From Chitinophagaceae bacterium T5-Br10_B2g13 (GTDB taxonomy: Bacteria > Bacteroidota > Rhodothermia > Balneolales > Balneolaceae): DNA of 35,033 bases. The stretch covers positions 1 to 35,033 of the forward strand of contig LKNA01000030.1 in the NCBI GenBank assembly GCA_001564065.1, written 5' to 3'. Positions 11,245-18,946 of the stretch are shown here, piece by piece; the first letter of the stretch is position 1, and each line of letters begins with the position of its first letter. The position numbers were made by a program, and so were the translations under genes. The notes under the pieces are model-generated. The model was not told the origin of the DNA. It searched no databases and was given only the letters and a program-made list of their open reading frames with translations.

Positions 11245-11604
11245 TTACTCTTCAATGTCCAGATCTTCCTGTTGTGGAACAGCAGACTGTGTTTGGGACG
11301 GTACAGAAAATTCAGATGGATCAACGTTTTCCATTGCAGATTGCTGAATGGTGCTTTGTCCGCCATCACCGCGATCAATTGCAAAATTGGCCAGTACACT
11401 CAATCCAAGAAAGAGTGCTGCTAAAATTGATGTTGTTTTAGAGAGCAGATCCGCAGTTCTGCGTGCACCCATGGATGCACCGCCGGCCATTCCTGCCGCC
11501 AGTCCGCCTGACAAACCCTCTTTTTGTCCCGGCTGAAGCAGAACAACTACAATGAGTAAAAAACAAATTAGCGTAATAACCGCAACTATAATTCCGTATA
11601 ACAT
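11245..11604 (-). CDS. secG: Preprotein translocase subunit SecG
   Basis: SecG is the small accessory subunit of the SecYEG protein-export channel in the inner membrane. The 119-residue product has two membrane helices (about 3-23 and 56-75). Between them is the conserved cytosolic loop LLQPGQKEGLSGGLAAGMAGGASMGARRTADLLSK, close to the family QxGKGGGLSG pattern. The C-terminal tail is acidic and Gln-rich, as is common in this group. The gene is a single unit with its own terminator, 125 bases downstream of the SRAP-like gene. Confidence 0.93.
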   Translation of the reverse strand: MLYGIIVAVITLICFLLIVVVLLQPGQKEGLSGGLAAGMAGGASMGARRTADLLSKTTSILAALFLGLSVLANFAIDRGDGGQSTIQQSAMENVDPSEFSVPSQTQSAVPQQEDLDIEE

Positions 11605-11729
11605 ACTTTACAAAGACTTTTTCTTAGTTCAGAGAATCCTCAAGATAAAACTATTTCCTCTTTTTAAAAAGGCATTTATTGTATAACGAAACAGTCCAAA
11701 AATATTGCAGGCAGAGTATAAATCCGAAT

Positions 11730-12353
11730 CTATTTGGGGATTGGCTGGATCAACTTTTCGTCGTTATTTGATGGGTTATTTACCTTTTCGCTCACCCGAA
11801 GCACAGACAGGTCGGTAAGCAAAAACAGCTTCTTTGCTTTTTCGATAATTTCCGTTGTTTCTTCCTCTTTCTTGATCCCAAGCCATTTAAATGACAGCTC
11901 TCTGTTCAGTAAAACCGGCATTGTTTCCGACATTGGATTTATTAATACATTTGATGGAATGGTAATCAATTTGAAATAGCCTTCTTTGGTATTATACACA
12001 CCGGCCGCTACCATTAATGGATCATTGATCATCCGAACAAAAAAGGGACTTCCCTTCTCTTTGTCGTCTTTCCAGATATAAAAACCGCTTAAAGGTACAG
12101 CGCAACTGATAAAATCTTTTTTAGAAATCAGATTAGCTGCATTTTCAGATTCAATTGTAGTTTCTGAACTTTCTTCTTCTCCCCACCTCACTCTCTCAAT
12201 CGAATGCTCACCATCGCTCTTAAAAACAATTGGAATATGATGACCTGAAGATAAATTGTAGTGGGGTTCAAATATATTTTTCCGGTTCGACTCTAAATTA
12301 AAATAGTTCTCAATGGATTCTTTACCGGCAAAGAAAGCGACTCGTTTAGCCAT
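11730..12353 (-). CDS. SRAP (HMCES/YedK)-family protein lacking the catalytic residues
   Basis: The 207-residue sequence follows the SOS-response-associated-peptidase fold along its length. HYNLSSGHHIPIVF (31-44) matches the RYNIAPTQ region, VRWG (55-58) the RWG motif, SCAVPLSGFYIW (83-94) the RCLIPADGFYEW motif, and SETMPVLL (142-149) the HDRMPVIL motif. Active members crosslink abasic sites through Cys2, aided by a Glu and a His. Here residue 2 is Ala, the Glu position is Ile93 and the His position is Ser142. It is therefore probably unable to form the DNA-protein crosslink and may bind DNA or have another role. It is divergent from the CPBP protease gene. Confidence 0.8.
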   Translation of the reverse strand: MAKRVAFFAGKESIENYFNLESNRKNIFEPHYNLSSGHHIPIVFKSDGEHSIERVRWGEEESSETTIESENAANLISKKDFISCAVPLSGFYIWKDDKEKGSPFFVRMINDPLMVAAGVYNTKEGYFKLITIPSNVLINPMSETMPVLLNRELSFKWLGIKKEEETTEIIEKAKKLFLLTDLSVLRVSEKVNNPSNNDEKLIQPIPK

Positions 12354-12437
12354 AATTACACTCTTAAATTTTTTGTATTGTTTGCTATACAGATTCTATT
12401 ATTATAGAACAGACTAATATATAATAAGCGTTCAATC

Positions 12438-13301
12438 GTGAAAACCCTCTTTTTTAGCTCCTACGAAAATCGGCTACGCTCATTTTGGAGAATATTGATT
12501 GTTACCGCCATCCTGCTCACCTCCATTGCAGTTCTGGGGCTTTGGGGTTTTAGCGGATATGGGTTTACGATTGTATTGGCCTTCGTTATGATCGCAATTC
12601 TTTGGTTTGGTTCCCGAAAACTGGATCGACGGCCCATATCAGAGTACGGCATTAAATTTAAAAAAAGCTGGTTTATCGATTTTTTTGCCGGAAATGTGCT
12701 CGCCGCACTTGCTATGGGAGGCATAGTACTGATACACATTGGCATGGGTTGGGTTGAAATTCGGTTTGAACAGTTCACGCGACCTTCCGATGGATTTTAT
12801 CTTGGGTTGGGTTTAACTCTAATTTTCATGGCTGCAGTCAGTTTTTGGGAAGAGACTTATTTTAGAGGATATCTGATTCGAAATTTGCAGGAAGGACTGC
12901 ATTTTAAAAAATCCGGCAAATCACTTGCCGTTATCGCTGCCGTTATAGTATCCTCTCTGCTCTTTGGGTTAACACACCTCGGTAATCCCAATGCCTCCTG
13001 GATATCAACTTTAAACATATCTATTGCTGGAATGGTGTTCGCTTATCCTTATATTATAACCAAGAGTTTAGCCATTCCACTTGGAATGCATCTCTCCTGG
13101 AATTATTTTCAGGGCGCGGTTTTTGGATTACCGGTTAGCGGCAATCAATTTGAACATATGCTGATGGTTGCAGAGACTACCGGACCCGAAACTTTTACGG
13201 GAGGGAATTTCGGTCCAGAAGCAGGAGCAGCCGGTTTACTGGGGCTGATGATTCTGCTTACATTGAATGAAATCTACTTAACCGTTTTTTATAATAATTA
13301 A
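12438..13301 (+). CDS. CPBP (Abi/CAAX-type) intramembrane metalloprotease
   Basis: A 287-residue integral membrane protein with about seven to eight hydrophobic segments. It carries the CPBP motifs: EETYFR with Glu138, Glu139 and Arg143, His180 in the second motif (GLTHLGNP), and His218 in HLSWNYFQG. These form the metal-dependent active site of Rce1-like proteases in bacterial membranes. Substrates are unknown; some family members protect against self-bacteriocins. The start is GTG at 12438 with no convincing ribosome binding site. It is divergent from the SRAP-like gene, 84 bases away; a small TTCTAT/ATAGAA inverted repeat (12394-12409) lies between them. Confidence 0.88.
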   Translation: MKTLFFSSYENRLRSFWRILIVTAILLTSIAVLGLWGFSGYGFTIVLAFVMIAILWFGSRKLDRRPISEYGIKFKKSWFIDFFAGNVLAALAMGGIVLIHIGMGWVEIRFEQFTRPSDGFYLGLGLTLIFMAAVSFWEETYFRGYLIRNLQEGLHFKKSGKSLAVIAAVIVSSLLFGLTHLGNPNASWISTLNISIAGMVFAYPYIITKSLAIPLGMHLSWNYFQGAVFGLPVSGNQFEHMLMVAETTGPETFTGGNFGPEAGAAGLLGLMILLTLNEIYLTVFYNN

Positions 13302-13401
13302 AGTAAATGGCTGCCTGTACTATTCAGGGCTGAGCCATAAGCCGGACAGTTGGCCCGGTATTTTGAATTGAAATTTTGACTAAATAAGTGAGGATATAAC
13401 G

Positions 13402-14775
13402 TTGTCGTTTAATCAGTTTCGACTAAGTTCCGATATTTTGAAGGGGTTGAAAGATGTTAAGATTGAAAGCCCCTCACAACTACAAAAGAAAATTTTTAAA
13501 GCTGTTCAGGAAGGTTCCGATCTCGTAATTAATACCAAAACAGAGGATAAGCCGGAAGTTGGCTATCTAATTAACCTGTTGAACGAGATTGCTAAATCAG
13601 ATCGCCGGCAGGGCACTAAAGGGATTATTTTAGCCCCCGATAGTGAGCGCGCAAAATTTCTGGATGAATGGATCTGGGCCATTGGCTACCATGCGTCCAT
13701 AGAGAGCGCCTGCATCACTTCTGATGACGATCCAAAAAAACAGCTGAATGCACTATCTGCCGGGCCGGTAGTAGTTGTTGCTACTCCTTCAGAATTAGCC
13801 GGTTTACTTGAAGACGGCAAGATAATTTTCAGGGAAGTTCAGCAGCTCATTGTTGATCAGGCGGAACAGGTTGAAGACTGGGAGGCAGTCGACAATGTGT
13901 CAACGCGAATTATCAGTAAGTGCCAGCGTATTTTTACAGCTGCCAAAGACAGCAAAGAGCTGCGGAAAGCAGAAGACAGACTACTTACAGACCCTGAACT
14001 GGTAACGCTCGCTAAAAAATCTTCAGCCGATAAACCAGCTGAAAAAGCTAAAGAGCCTAAAATCACAAAAGATCTTACTCAGTACTACATCAATGTGCCC
14101 CCAAGGTCAAAGATCTCTACATTGATGGCTCACCTGGACAACAATAAAACAGATACTGTTGTTATTTTTACTGCATCCAGGAGAACCGCAGACCGTCTCT
14201 ATAAAATCTTGAGAAAGAGCAATCGAAGAGCAGTCAGTGTTCATCAACAATTAAATGAAGAGACTTTTAACGAACGTTTTAACCGATTTACCACAGGTGA
14301 TGTACAGCACCTGATTATTGGTGATATGACCGCAAAGGACCTTCCCTTAGAGCACGCAACACAAGTTATCAATTACGATGTGCCTGAAGATGTAAACGAA
14401 TACAAACTTCGTGCTGAGCTCGTAGGTGACGGCAAAGCGACTCGCATACTTTCTCTCGTATCAAAACAGGACAGAAATGATATTCAGGCTATATGTAAAT
14501 CGCTTGGATACGCGCCCGAAGAAGTTCCGCTGCCAAAAAGTGTGAAGGACAAAATATCTTCCGGTAAGAAAGGGAAAAAGAAAAGCGGGAAGCCCGGCAA
14601 GACCCGAAACAACAATCACAAAAAGAGTAAAAAGAAAGGCAGCAAACAGAGAGAGAGCAGAAAGCACCACGGACTACCGCGCCCAACTTTTGATCAGTTA
14701 GAAGGTGGGAGAACCGGTAAGAAGAAAGAAGAGAAAAAGGGTATTGTAGGGTTTTTTAAAAAGCTCTTTTCTTGA
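13402..14775 (+). CDS. Degenerate DEAD-box helicase-like protein with basic tail
   Basis: A 457-residue protein laid out like a DEAD-box RNA helicase with its key motifs lost. The Q-motif region with Gln28 is recognisable (LKGLKDVKIESPSQLQ). Motif I reads NTKTEDKP (44-51) in place of AxTGSGKT. Motif II is DQAE (151-154) in place of DEAD. Motif III SAT is replaced by TAA, and motif VI (Y334 onward) has lost the HRxGRxGR arginines. The RecA-like second domain (VVIFTASRRTADRLYKIL, VINYDVPEDV) is retained. A Lys/Gly-rich tail from about residue 388 would bind RNA. ATP hydrolysis is unlikely. Start: TTG at 13402 with GAGG 8 bases upstream. Confidence 0.8.
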   Translation: MSFNQFRLSSDILKGLKDVKIESPSQLQKKIFKAVQEGSDLVINTKTEDKPEVGYLINLLNEIAKSDRRQGTKGIILAPDSERAKFLDEWIWAIGYHASIESACITSDDDPKKQLNALSAGPVVVVATPSELAGLLEDGKIIFREVQQLIVDQAEQVEDWEAVDNVSTRIISKCQRIFTAAKDSKELRKAEDRLLTDPELVTLAKKSSADKPAEKAKEPKITKDLTQYYINVPPRSKISTLMAHLDNNKTDTVVIFTASRRTADRLYKILRKSNRRAVSVHQQLNEETFNERFNRFTTGDVQHLIIGDMTAKDLPLEHATQVINYDVPEDVNEYKLRAELVGDGKATRILSLVSKQDRNDIQAICKSLGYAPEEVPLPKSVKDKISSGKKGKKKSGKPGKTRNNNHKKSKKKGSKQRESRKHHGLPRPTFDQLEGGRTGKKKEEKKGIVGFFKKLFS

Positions 14776-14790
14776 GCAGTTAAAATTTTA

Positions 14791-14820
14791 AAAGTGGCTG
14801 AAATCAAATTCAGTCACTTT
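14791..14820. terminator. Bidirectional terminator
   Basis: A 12-bp stem (AAAGTGGCTGAA with TTCAGTCACTTT, one G-U pair) lies between the convergent helicase-like and symporter genes. It has T/A-rich flanks, so it can end both transcripts. Confidence 0.75.
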
Positions 14821-14822
14821 AT

Positions 14823-16316
14823 TTATTCGTCAAACATATCTTCAAATGCTTTTTTACTGTCCGGAGCAGGCTCTGTGAAGAGGCTTACCAGCCACGTAGC
14901 TAAAAAGGAGGCGAAAAAGCCCGGAATCAGTTCATACATAAATTCTTTGAGCCCCGGTGTAAGATACCATCCTATAGTAACAAGGGTACCGGTAATTAAA
15001 CCCGCAAAAATACCCGCCCTTGTTGTACCCTTCCAATAGAGAGCCAGGATTGAAGTTGGACCGATAGCGGCTCCAAGCCCGGCCCAGGCAAAAAGAACCA
15101 ACCAAAAGACCAGATCTTCTGCATAAAAACCAAAGATTAATGCCAAGACTACAATAAAGAATACCACAATCCTGCTGTAGAGAACCAGTTTCTCCTGTGA
15201 AACCTCAACACCTTTTTTGAAAATCTTTTCATAAATATCCCGCACCACGCTCGAAGCAGCTACAAGTAACTGTGAGTCGGCCGTAGACATAATCGCGGCA
15301 AATATTGATGCCAGCACAACTCCAAACAGAATAGGGTGGAGGTGCAGCTGAGCAAGCATTGGAAAAAGATTTTCAGTATCTGCGCCGGGTAGCATTTCTA
15401 CGTCGGGGAAATATGCACGCCCTGCAAGCCCTGCAAATACGGCACCCCATGCCATCAATACATTCCAGGTTGTTCCTACTACGGCCACATACTTAAACTG
15501 TTTAGGGTCGTCTATGGACATGTATCTGGCCAGAATATGCGGATTACCGGGCGACCCCAGTCCAATTCCCAAAAATCCAATGGCAGCACCAACAGATATC
15601 GCAAAAGGATCTACATACATTACATCCATTAAAGCCAAAGAGCTTAGCAGCTCCTGCAATCCGCCAAAGTTCATAATTGCTATAACAGGTAAAATCACCA
15701 GTGCAAGCATCATAAATATCGCCTGAAACATATCCGTGAGGCTCACAGCCAGAAACCCTCCTACTATTGTATATACAAGTACAATACCGGCTGTTAGCAA
15801 AATTCCTGTAGCGGTTTCAATTCCAAAACCGGATGCAAACGCTTTTCCGCCGGCCACAAATTGAGAAGAGATGTAGCCGATCATAAAAACCAGAAATATA
15901 ACTACAATAGTTATCCGGAGTTTTCCATCATGATCGCTAAATCTCTCTGCAAAAAAGTCCGGAATGGTGATGCAGTTACGGTTTTCAGTAAAGTTCCTGA
16001 GTCTTCGTCCGTAATAGAGAAAGAGAAATATTTCTACAATAATATAACCCAGTACGGCCCAAACTGCCGATGGGCCCTGCGCGTATGCCATTCCCGTAAC
16101 ACCAAGAAGAAGCCATGCGCTGCGTCCCGAAACAACCGCTGACAGAGCCACTACAAATCGATTCATTTTCCGCCCGCCAATAAAGTATTCCGAAATTCCC
16201 CTGGATGAGAACCTGGAGGCATAAATTCCAATGCCAATAATCAAAAGGAGGTAAGTGACAAATGCGATTACGGCACTCGAATCAAATGAAACGGAGATTA
16301 GCTGTGTTTCATCCAT
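14823..16316 (-). CDS. Sodium:solute symporter (PutP-like, SSS family)
   Basis: An inner-membrane Na+-coupled uptake carrier of 497 residues with about 12-13 hydrophobic segments. It is closest in pattern to the sodium/proline symporter PutP: SGRSAWLLLGVTG (TM2), SEYFIGGRKMN, GLGSPGNPHILARYMSI in the middle, and AAIMSTADSQLLVAASSVVRDIY with the Na+-site Ser/Thr residues. Proline is therefore a reasonable guess, but the substrate is not proven. The start codon lies inside the end of a 31-residue membrane-peptide gene (8-base overlap), so the two are probably translated together. Glutamate dehydrogenase, encoded upstream on the same strand, would fit amino-acid use. Confidence 0.9.
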   Translation of the reverse strand: MDETQLISVSFDSSAVIAFVTYLLLIIGIGIYASRFSSRGISEYFIGGRKMNRFVVALSAVVSGRSAWLLLGVTGMAYAQGPSAVWAVLGYIIVEIFLFLYYGRRLRNFTENRNCITIPDFFAERFSDHDGKLRITIVVIFLVFMIGYISSQFVAGGKAFASGFGIETATGILLTAGIVLVYTIVGGFLAVSLTDMFQAIFMMLALVILPVIAIMNFGGLQELLSSLALMDVMYVDPFAISVGAAIGFLGIGLGSPGNPHILARYMSIDDPKQFKYVAVVGTTWNVLMAWGAVFAGLAGRAYFPDVEMLPGADTENLFPMLAQLHLHPILFGVVLASIFAAIMSTADSQLLVAASSVVRDIYEKIFKKGVEVSQEKLVLYSRIVVFFIVVLALIFGFYAEDLVFWLVLFAWAGLGAAIGPTSILALYWKGTTRAGIFAGLITGTLVTIGWYLTPGLKEFMYELIPGFFASFLATWLVSLFTEPAPDSKKAFEDMFDE

Positions 16317-16404
16317 GATTTTTTGAATTGCGGGTCGCTAAATAGATGGTACCGGAAATAATTAATGCCGGCAGAATAAACATGATAAAATAGAAAGAAA
16401 TCAT
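16309..16404 (-). CDS. 31-residue single-helix membrane peptide, putative symporter accessory subunit
   Basis: On the minus strand ATG at 16404 opens a 31-codon frame ending TGA at 16311-16309. The product is a hydrophobic helix (FYFIMFILPALIISGTIYLA) and a short polar, basic tail (TRNSKNHG). The last 8 bases overlap the symporter start at 16316. A promoter-like TAGTTTTG lies about 27 bases upstream (16438-16431). Tiny one-helix subunits encoded just before a Na+ symporter are known for NSS carriers (MetS with MetP) and are annotated beside some SSS carriers. By position and build this peptide fits that class. No sequence family is firmly recognised. Confidence 0.6.
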   Translation of the reverse strand: MISFYFIMFILPALIISGTIYLATRNSKNHG

Positions 16405-16430
16405 AGCTGGTTTGATTTCAGTTGCTATTT

Positions 16431-16438
16431 CAAAACTA
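16431..16438 (-). promoter_or_regulatory. Possible TAnnTTTG -7 element
   Basis: TAGTTTTG on the minus strand matches the TAnnTTTG element of Bacteroidota housekeeping promoters and would start transcription just upstream of the small peptide/symporter pair. The -33 element is not clear. Confidence 0.4.
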
Positions 16439-16530
16439 TTTTACTCCACATCGTAACTTTATTTATTGAATCACGTAGCAGAGAATAGATGATGTTTTGG
16501 TTAATGACAGAAAACGACTGTCTCTAAATT

Positions 16531-16573
16531 AAAAAAACCCGACACTGTGAAAAGTGTCGGGTTTATTTTTTTA
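16531..16573 (-). terminator. Rho-independent terminator of the glutamate dehydrogenase gene
   Basis: AAACCCGACACT pairs with AGTGTCGGGTTT (12 bp) around a short loop, with seven T downstream on the minus strand. It directly follows the stop codon at 16574. Confidence 0.92.
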
Positions 16574-17980
16574 TCAAGGAAATATTCCCATTCCCCTGTA
16601 CATAAATCCAACCTTGTTTATTGCACTGATAAAGGCTGCCGTTCTTAAATCAACGTCATGTTGTTTTCGAATCTCATTGATTTCGTTATAGGCATTCACC
16701 ATGGTTTCCTCCAGGCCGGAGTCAACTAATTCGCGTTCGCCTCCACCTTGTGCCAGTACAGCAAGTTCATCATCCGTAAACTTGCGATCAGAAACCGTTT
16801 CAATAACCGAGAGAATCTTCTTGTAGCTATTTTCTTCAAAACGTTTACCCATTCGCCCAAACCTTACATGCTGAATATTTTTCAACCACTCAAAATACGA
16901 CACTGTTACACCGCCTGCATTTAAGTAATTATCCGGAATAATCAGTGCTCCGCGTTGCTTTATTATTTCATGAGCTTTATCAGTTGTAGGGCCGTTTGCA
17001 GCCTCACCAATGATTTTAGCTTTTACATTTGGCGCATTGCTTTCGGTAATCTGATTTTCTAACGCCGCAGGAATTAAAATGTCGCACTCTTCTTCCAAAA
17101 CTGCGTTATTCGATTTCAGCTGTGTAGCTTTGTCATAGCCGGATACTCCTCCATTATTCTCTTTTTTATACGACACGATATCATCCAGGCCTATGCCGTT
17201 CTCATTGTAGATCGATGCGTCATACTCGGCCACACCAATCATTTTTGCTCCGGCTTCAATCATATACTTAGCGGCATGGTAACCTACATTACCCAAGCCC
17301 TGAACAATAAATGTTTTACCATCAATTCCCTTGTTAAGACCAAGAGCCTTCATATCTTCCGCATTGCTGCAGGCTTCTTTAATACCAAAGTAAACGCCTC
17401 GTCCGGTAGCTTCAGTTCGTCCGCGAATACCACCCTGGCCAACAGGCTTACCTGTCACACACCCCTCAGCATTTATATCACTGCTAAGCTGGCGGTACGT
17501 GTCAAAAATCCAGCCCATCTCTCTTTCACCGGAACCCATATCAGGAGCAGGCACATCATTTCCGGGGCCAATGAAATTTTTCTTATATAGTTCAAAAGTA
17601 TAGCGCCGGGTAATACGCTCAAGCTCTGTAACTGTAAACTTCTTAGGATCGATCTTAATACCACCTTTGGCGCCACCAAATGGCACATCTACAACAGCAC
17701 ATTTATACGTCATCAGTGCTGCCAACGCCATCGTTTCGTCTTCGTTTACCATCGTACTGTAACGAATACCACCTTTGGTTGGCATTTTATGATGGCTGTG
17801 CTCAACACGATATCCATCAATCACTTTGATTGACCCGTCGTCCATCTCAACCGGGAACTGTATATGGAGAACATCGTTACACGCTTTCATCTGCGCCAGA
17901 AGACCTTTGTCTATCTTGGTGTAGGCCGCCGCGCGATCAAAAGCCTTATTTACCTGTTCGTAAAATTTATATTCACTCAT
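16574..17980 (-). CDS. gdhA: Glu/Leu/Phe/Val-family glutamate dehydrogenase
   Basis: Interconverts glutamate and 2-oxoglutarate plus ammonium with NAD(P). The 468-residue product has the substrate-site segment HHKMPTKGGIRYS, the catalytic-lysine motif VDVPFGGAKGGIKIDP, the GPGNDVPAPDMGSGEREMGW loop, TEATGRGV, the nucleotide-binding GLGNVGYHAAKY, and DILIPAAL...NAGGVTVSYFEW. It is about 40 residues longer than the usual 420-430 because of extra sequence before the last helices (around ERELVDSGLEETMVNAYNE). Hexameric and cytosolic by family. The enzyme links nitrogen assimilation to the 2-oxoglutarate made by the isocitrate dehydrogenase encoded upstream in the window. Confidence 0.95.
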   Translation of the reverse strand: MSEYKFYEQVNKAFDRAAAYTKIDKGLLAQMKACNDVLHIQFPVEMDDGSIKVIDGYRVEHSHHKMPTKGGIRYSTMVNEDETMALAALMTYKCAVVDVPFGGAKGGIKIDPKKFTVTELERITRRYTFELYKKNFIGPGNDVPAPDMGSGEREMGWIFDTYRQLSSDINAEGCVTGKPVGQGGIRGRTEATGRGVYFGIKEACSNAEDMKALGLNKGIDGKTFIVQGLGNVGYHAAKYMIEAGAKMIGVAEYDASIYNENGIGLDDIVSYKKENNGGVSGYDKATQLKSNNAVLEEECDILIPAALENQITESNAPNVKAKIIGEAANGPTTDKAHEIIKQRGALIIPDNYLNAGGVTVSYFEWLKNIQHVRFGRMGKRFEENSYKKILSVIETVSDRKFTDDELAVLAQGGGERELVDSGLEETMVNAYNEINEIRKQHDVDLRTAAFISAINKVGFMYRGMGIFP

Positions 17981-18060
17981 TATATATCTTTATCTAGTTA
18001 TGGTAGTTGAATATTGCAATACTTGAGACCTTCACTTCCAAATCTAAGTGAGGTATTGAT

Positions 18061-18579
18061 TTAAAGGTCCTGCTCAAATATAATCTTCCATTTGTCCGGT
18101 GTAAAGTTAAGATCTACAACAGCCATACTTTGTATGTACAACTTACTTATTGACTCTAACTCTCTCCTGATATTCCCCAATTCAATTTCTTCACATTTAT
18201 GATTTCCATATAGAAGTGAGATATGAAAATCGCTCTGTTTGCAGAATGTACCGTTAAAAACCCGGTTCACTGGAACACTGAACTTGTTGAGCATCACTTC
18301 ATCATCGATGGTTAATACTACTTTTCGATAGGGGTGATCTCTGCACTCCATTTTTTTGACATCAACATGCACCTGATTTAACTCTGCGCAAAGCCTGCTT
18401 GTAAGTCCAATAACCTGCCGGGTAGATAAATCGGGAACAGTTGAAAGTGTGATGTGCGGAAGAAAGGGTATGCTGTTGTACTGTTCTGCTACATCAGAAA
18501 TAACCCTCGAAAAAAGATGAGACTGATCAGAGCCCGGCAGCAACCATACTGCCAGCCCTGATGTTTTGGGTAATTGCAA
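18061..18579 (-). CDS. 2H phosphoesterase, cyclic phosphodiesterase-like
   Basis: A 172-residue protein with the two HxT/S motifs of the 2H superfamily: His42-Ile-Thr44 and His119-Ile-Ser121. The contexts LAVWLLPG near the N-terminus, PFLPHITLS and FHISLLYG resemble plant-type cyclic nucleotide phosphodiesterases (CPDase), which open 2',3'-cyclic or ADP-ribose 1'',2''-cyclic phosphates, more than the ThpR RNA ligases. The substrate is not determinable. No ATG is available: an in-frame TAA lies directly before TTG at 18579, so that TTG is taken as start. It follows the GlsB-like gene by 18 bases on the same strand. Confidence 0.75.
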   Translation of the reverse strand: MQLPKTSGLAVWLLPGSDQSHLFSRVISDVAEQYNSIPFLPHITLSTVPDLSTRQVIGLTSRLCAELNQVHVDVKKMECRDHPYRKVVLTIDDEVMLNKFSVPVNRVFNGTFCKQSDFHISLLYGNHKCEEIELGNIRRELESISKLYIQSMAVVDLNFTPDKWKIIFEQDL

Positions 18580-18597
18580 TTATTATATGCGTAATCT

Positions 18598-18870
18598 TTA
18601 AGCTTTTGCTTCAATATTGTCTTCGGGATGAAAACTGAACACATTAACCAAAAACAGAAAGGCAATTGAACCGATTGCCGCGTAAACCAATGGAGCAAAT
18701 AACCCTATAGAGATCAATGCCGCGCCAATAATAACTGATCCGAGTGTTCCGCCGATCAGATTACCAACCATGCCAATTCCCTGCTTTATCATAATCAGAT
18801 CCATGACATATCCTACCAGAAGTCCAATCGAAATTAACCAATAGATTGTTACACCGTTTAACTCTTCCAT
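18598..18870 (-). CDS. GlsB/YeaQ/YmgE-type small membrane protein
   Basis: A 90-residue hydrophobic protein with three membrane segments. The family's Gly pattern is visible in WLISIGLLVGYVMDLIM, the following MVGNLIGGTLGSVIIG, and a third helix. This resembles the transglycosylase-associated/GlsB stress family, whose biochemical role is not settled. The ATG at 18870 is preferred; the frame also runs to a GTG at 18909, but that start would sit inside the palindrome of the divergent dinB control region. The downstream 2H phosphoesterase gene is 18 bases away and probably co-transcribed. Confidence 0.65.
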   Translation of the reverse strand: MEELNGVTIYWLISIGLLVGYVMDLIMIKQGIGMVGNLIGGTLGSVIIGAALISIGLFAPLVYAAIGSIAFLFLVNVFSFHPEDNIEAKA

Positions 18871-18882
18871 TCTTTCAATGCT

Positions 18883-18890
18883 TATATTTG
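18883..18890 (+). promoter_or_regulatory. Possible -7 element for dinB
   Basis: TATATTTG matches the TAnnTTTG element and is placed 57 bases before the dinB ATG. The start point would fall in the adjacent palindrome. No clear -33 element is visible. Confidence 0.35.
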
Positions 18891-18891
18891 T

Positions 18892-18919
18892 ATTACCTTT
18901 CAGTGGCACTAAAGGTAAT
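18892..18919. promoter_or_regulatory. Palindromic operator candidate between glsB-like gene and dinB
   Basis: ATTACCTTT ... AAAGGTAAT is a perfect 9-bp inverted repeat. Its centre (CAGTG-G-CACT) is also self-complementary, giving 13 pairs with one extra base. It lies between two divergent genes and next to a possible promoter element, as a repressor site would. Confidence 0.5.
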
Positions 18920-18946
18920 AAATTCTATTTTTTTTACCCATATCAG

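Noticed and set aside
18028-18054. Imperfect inverted repeat (ACCTTCACTT/AAGTGAGGT) upstream of gdhA as terminator or operator
   Set aside because: The arms differ by an inserted base and no T run follows on the minus strand, so it is too weak to call.
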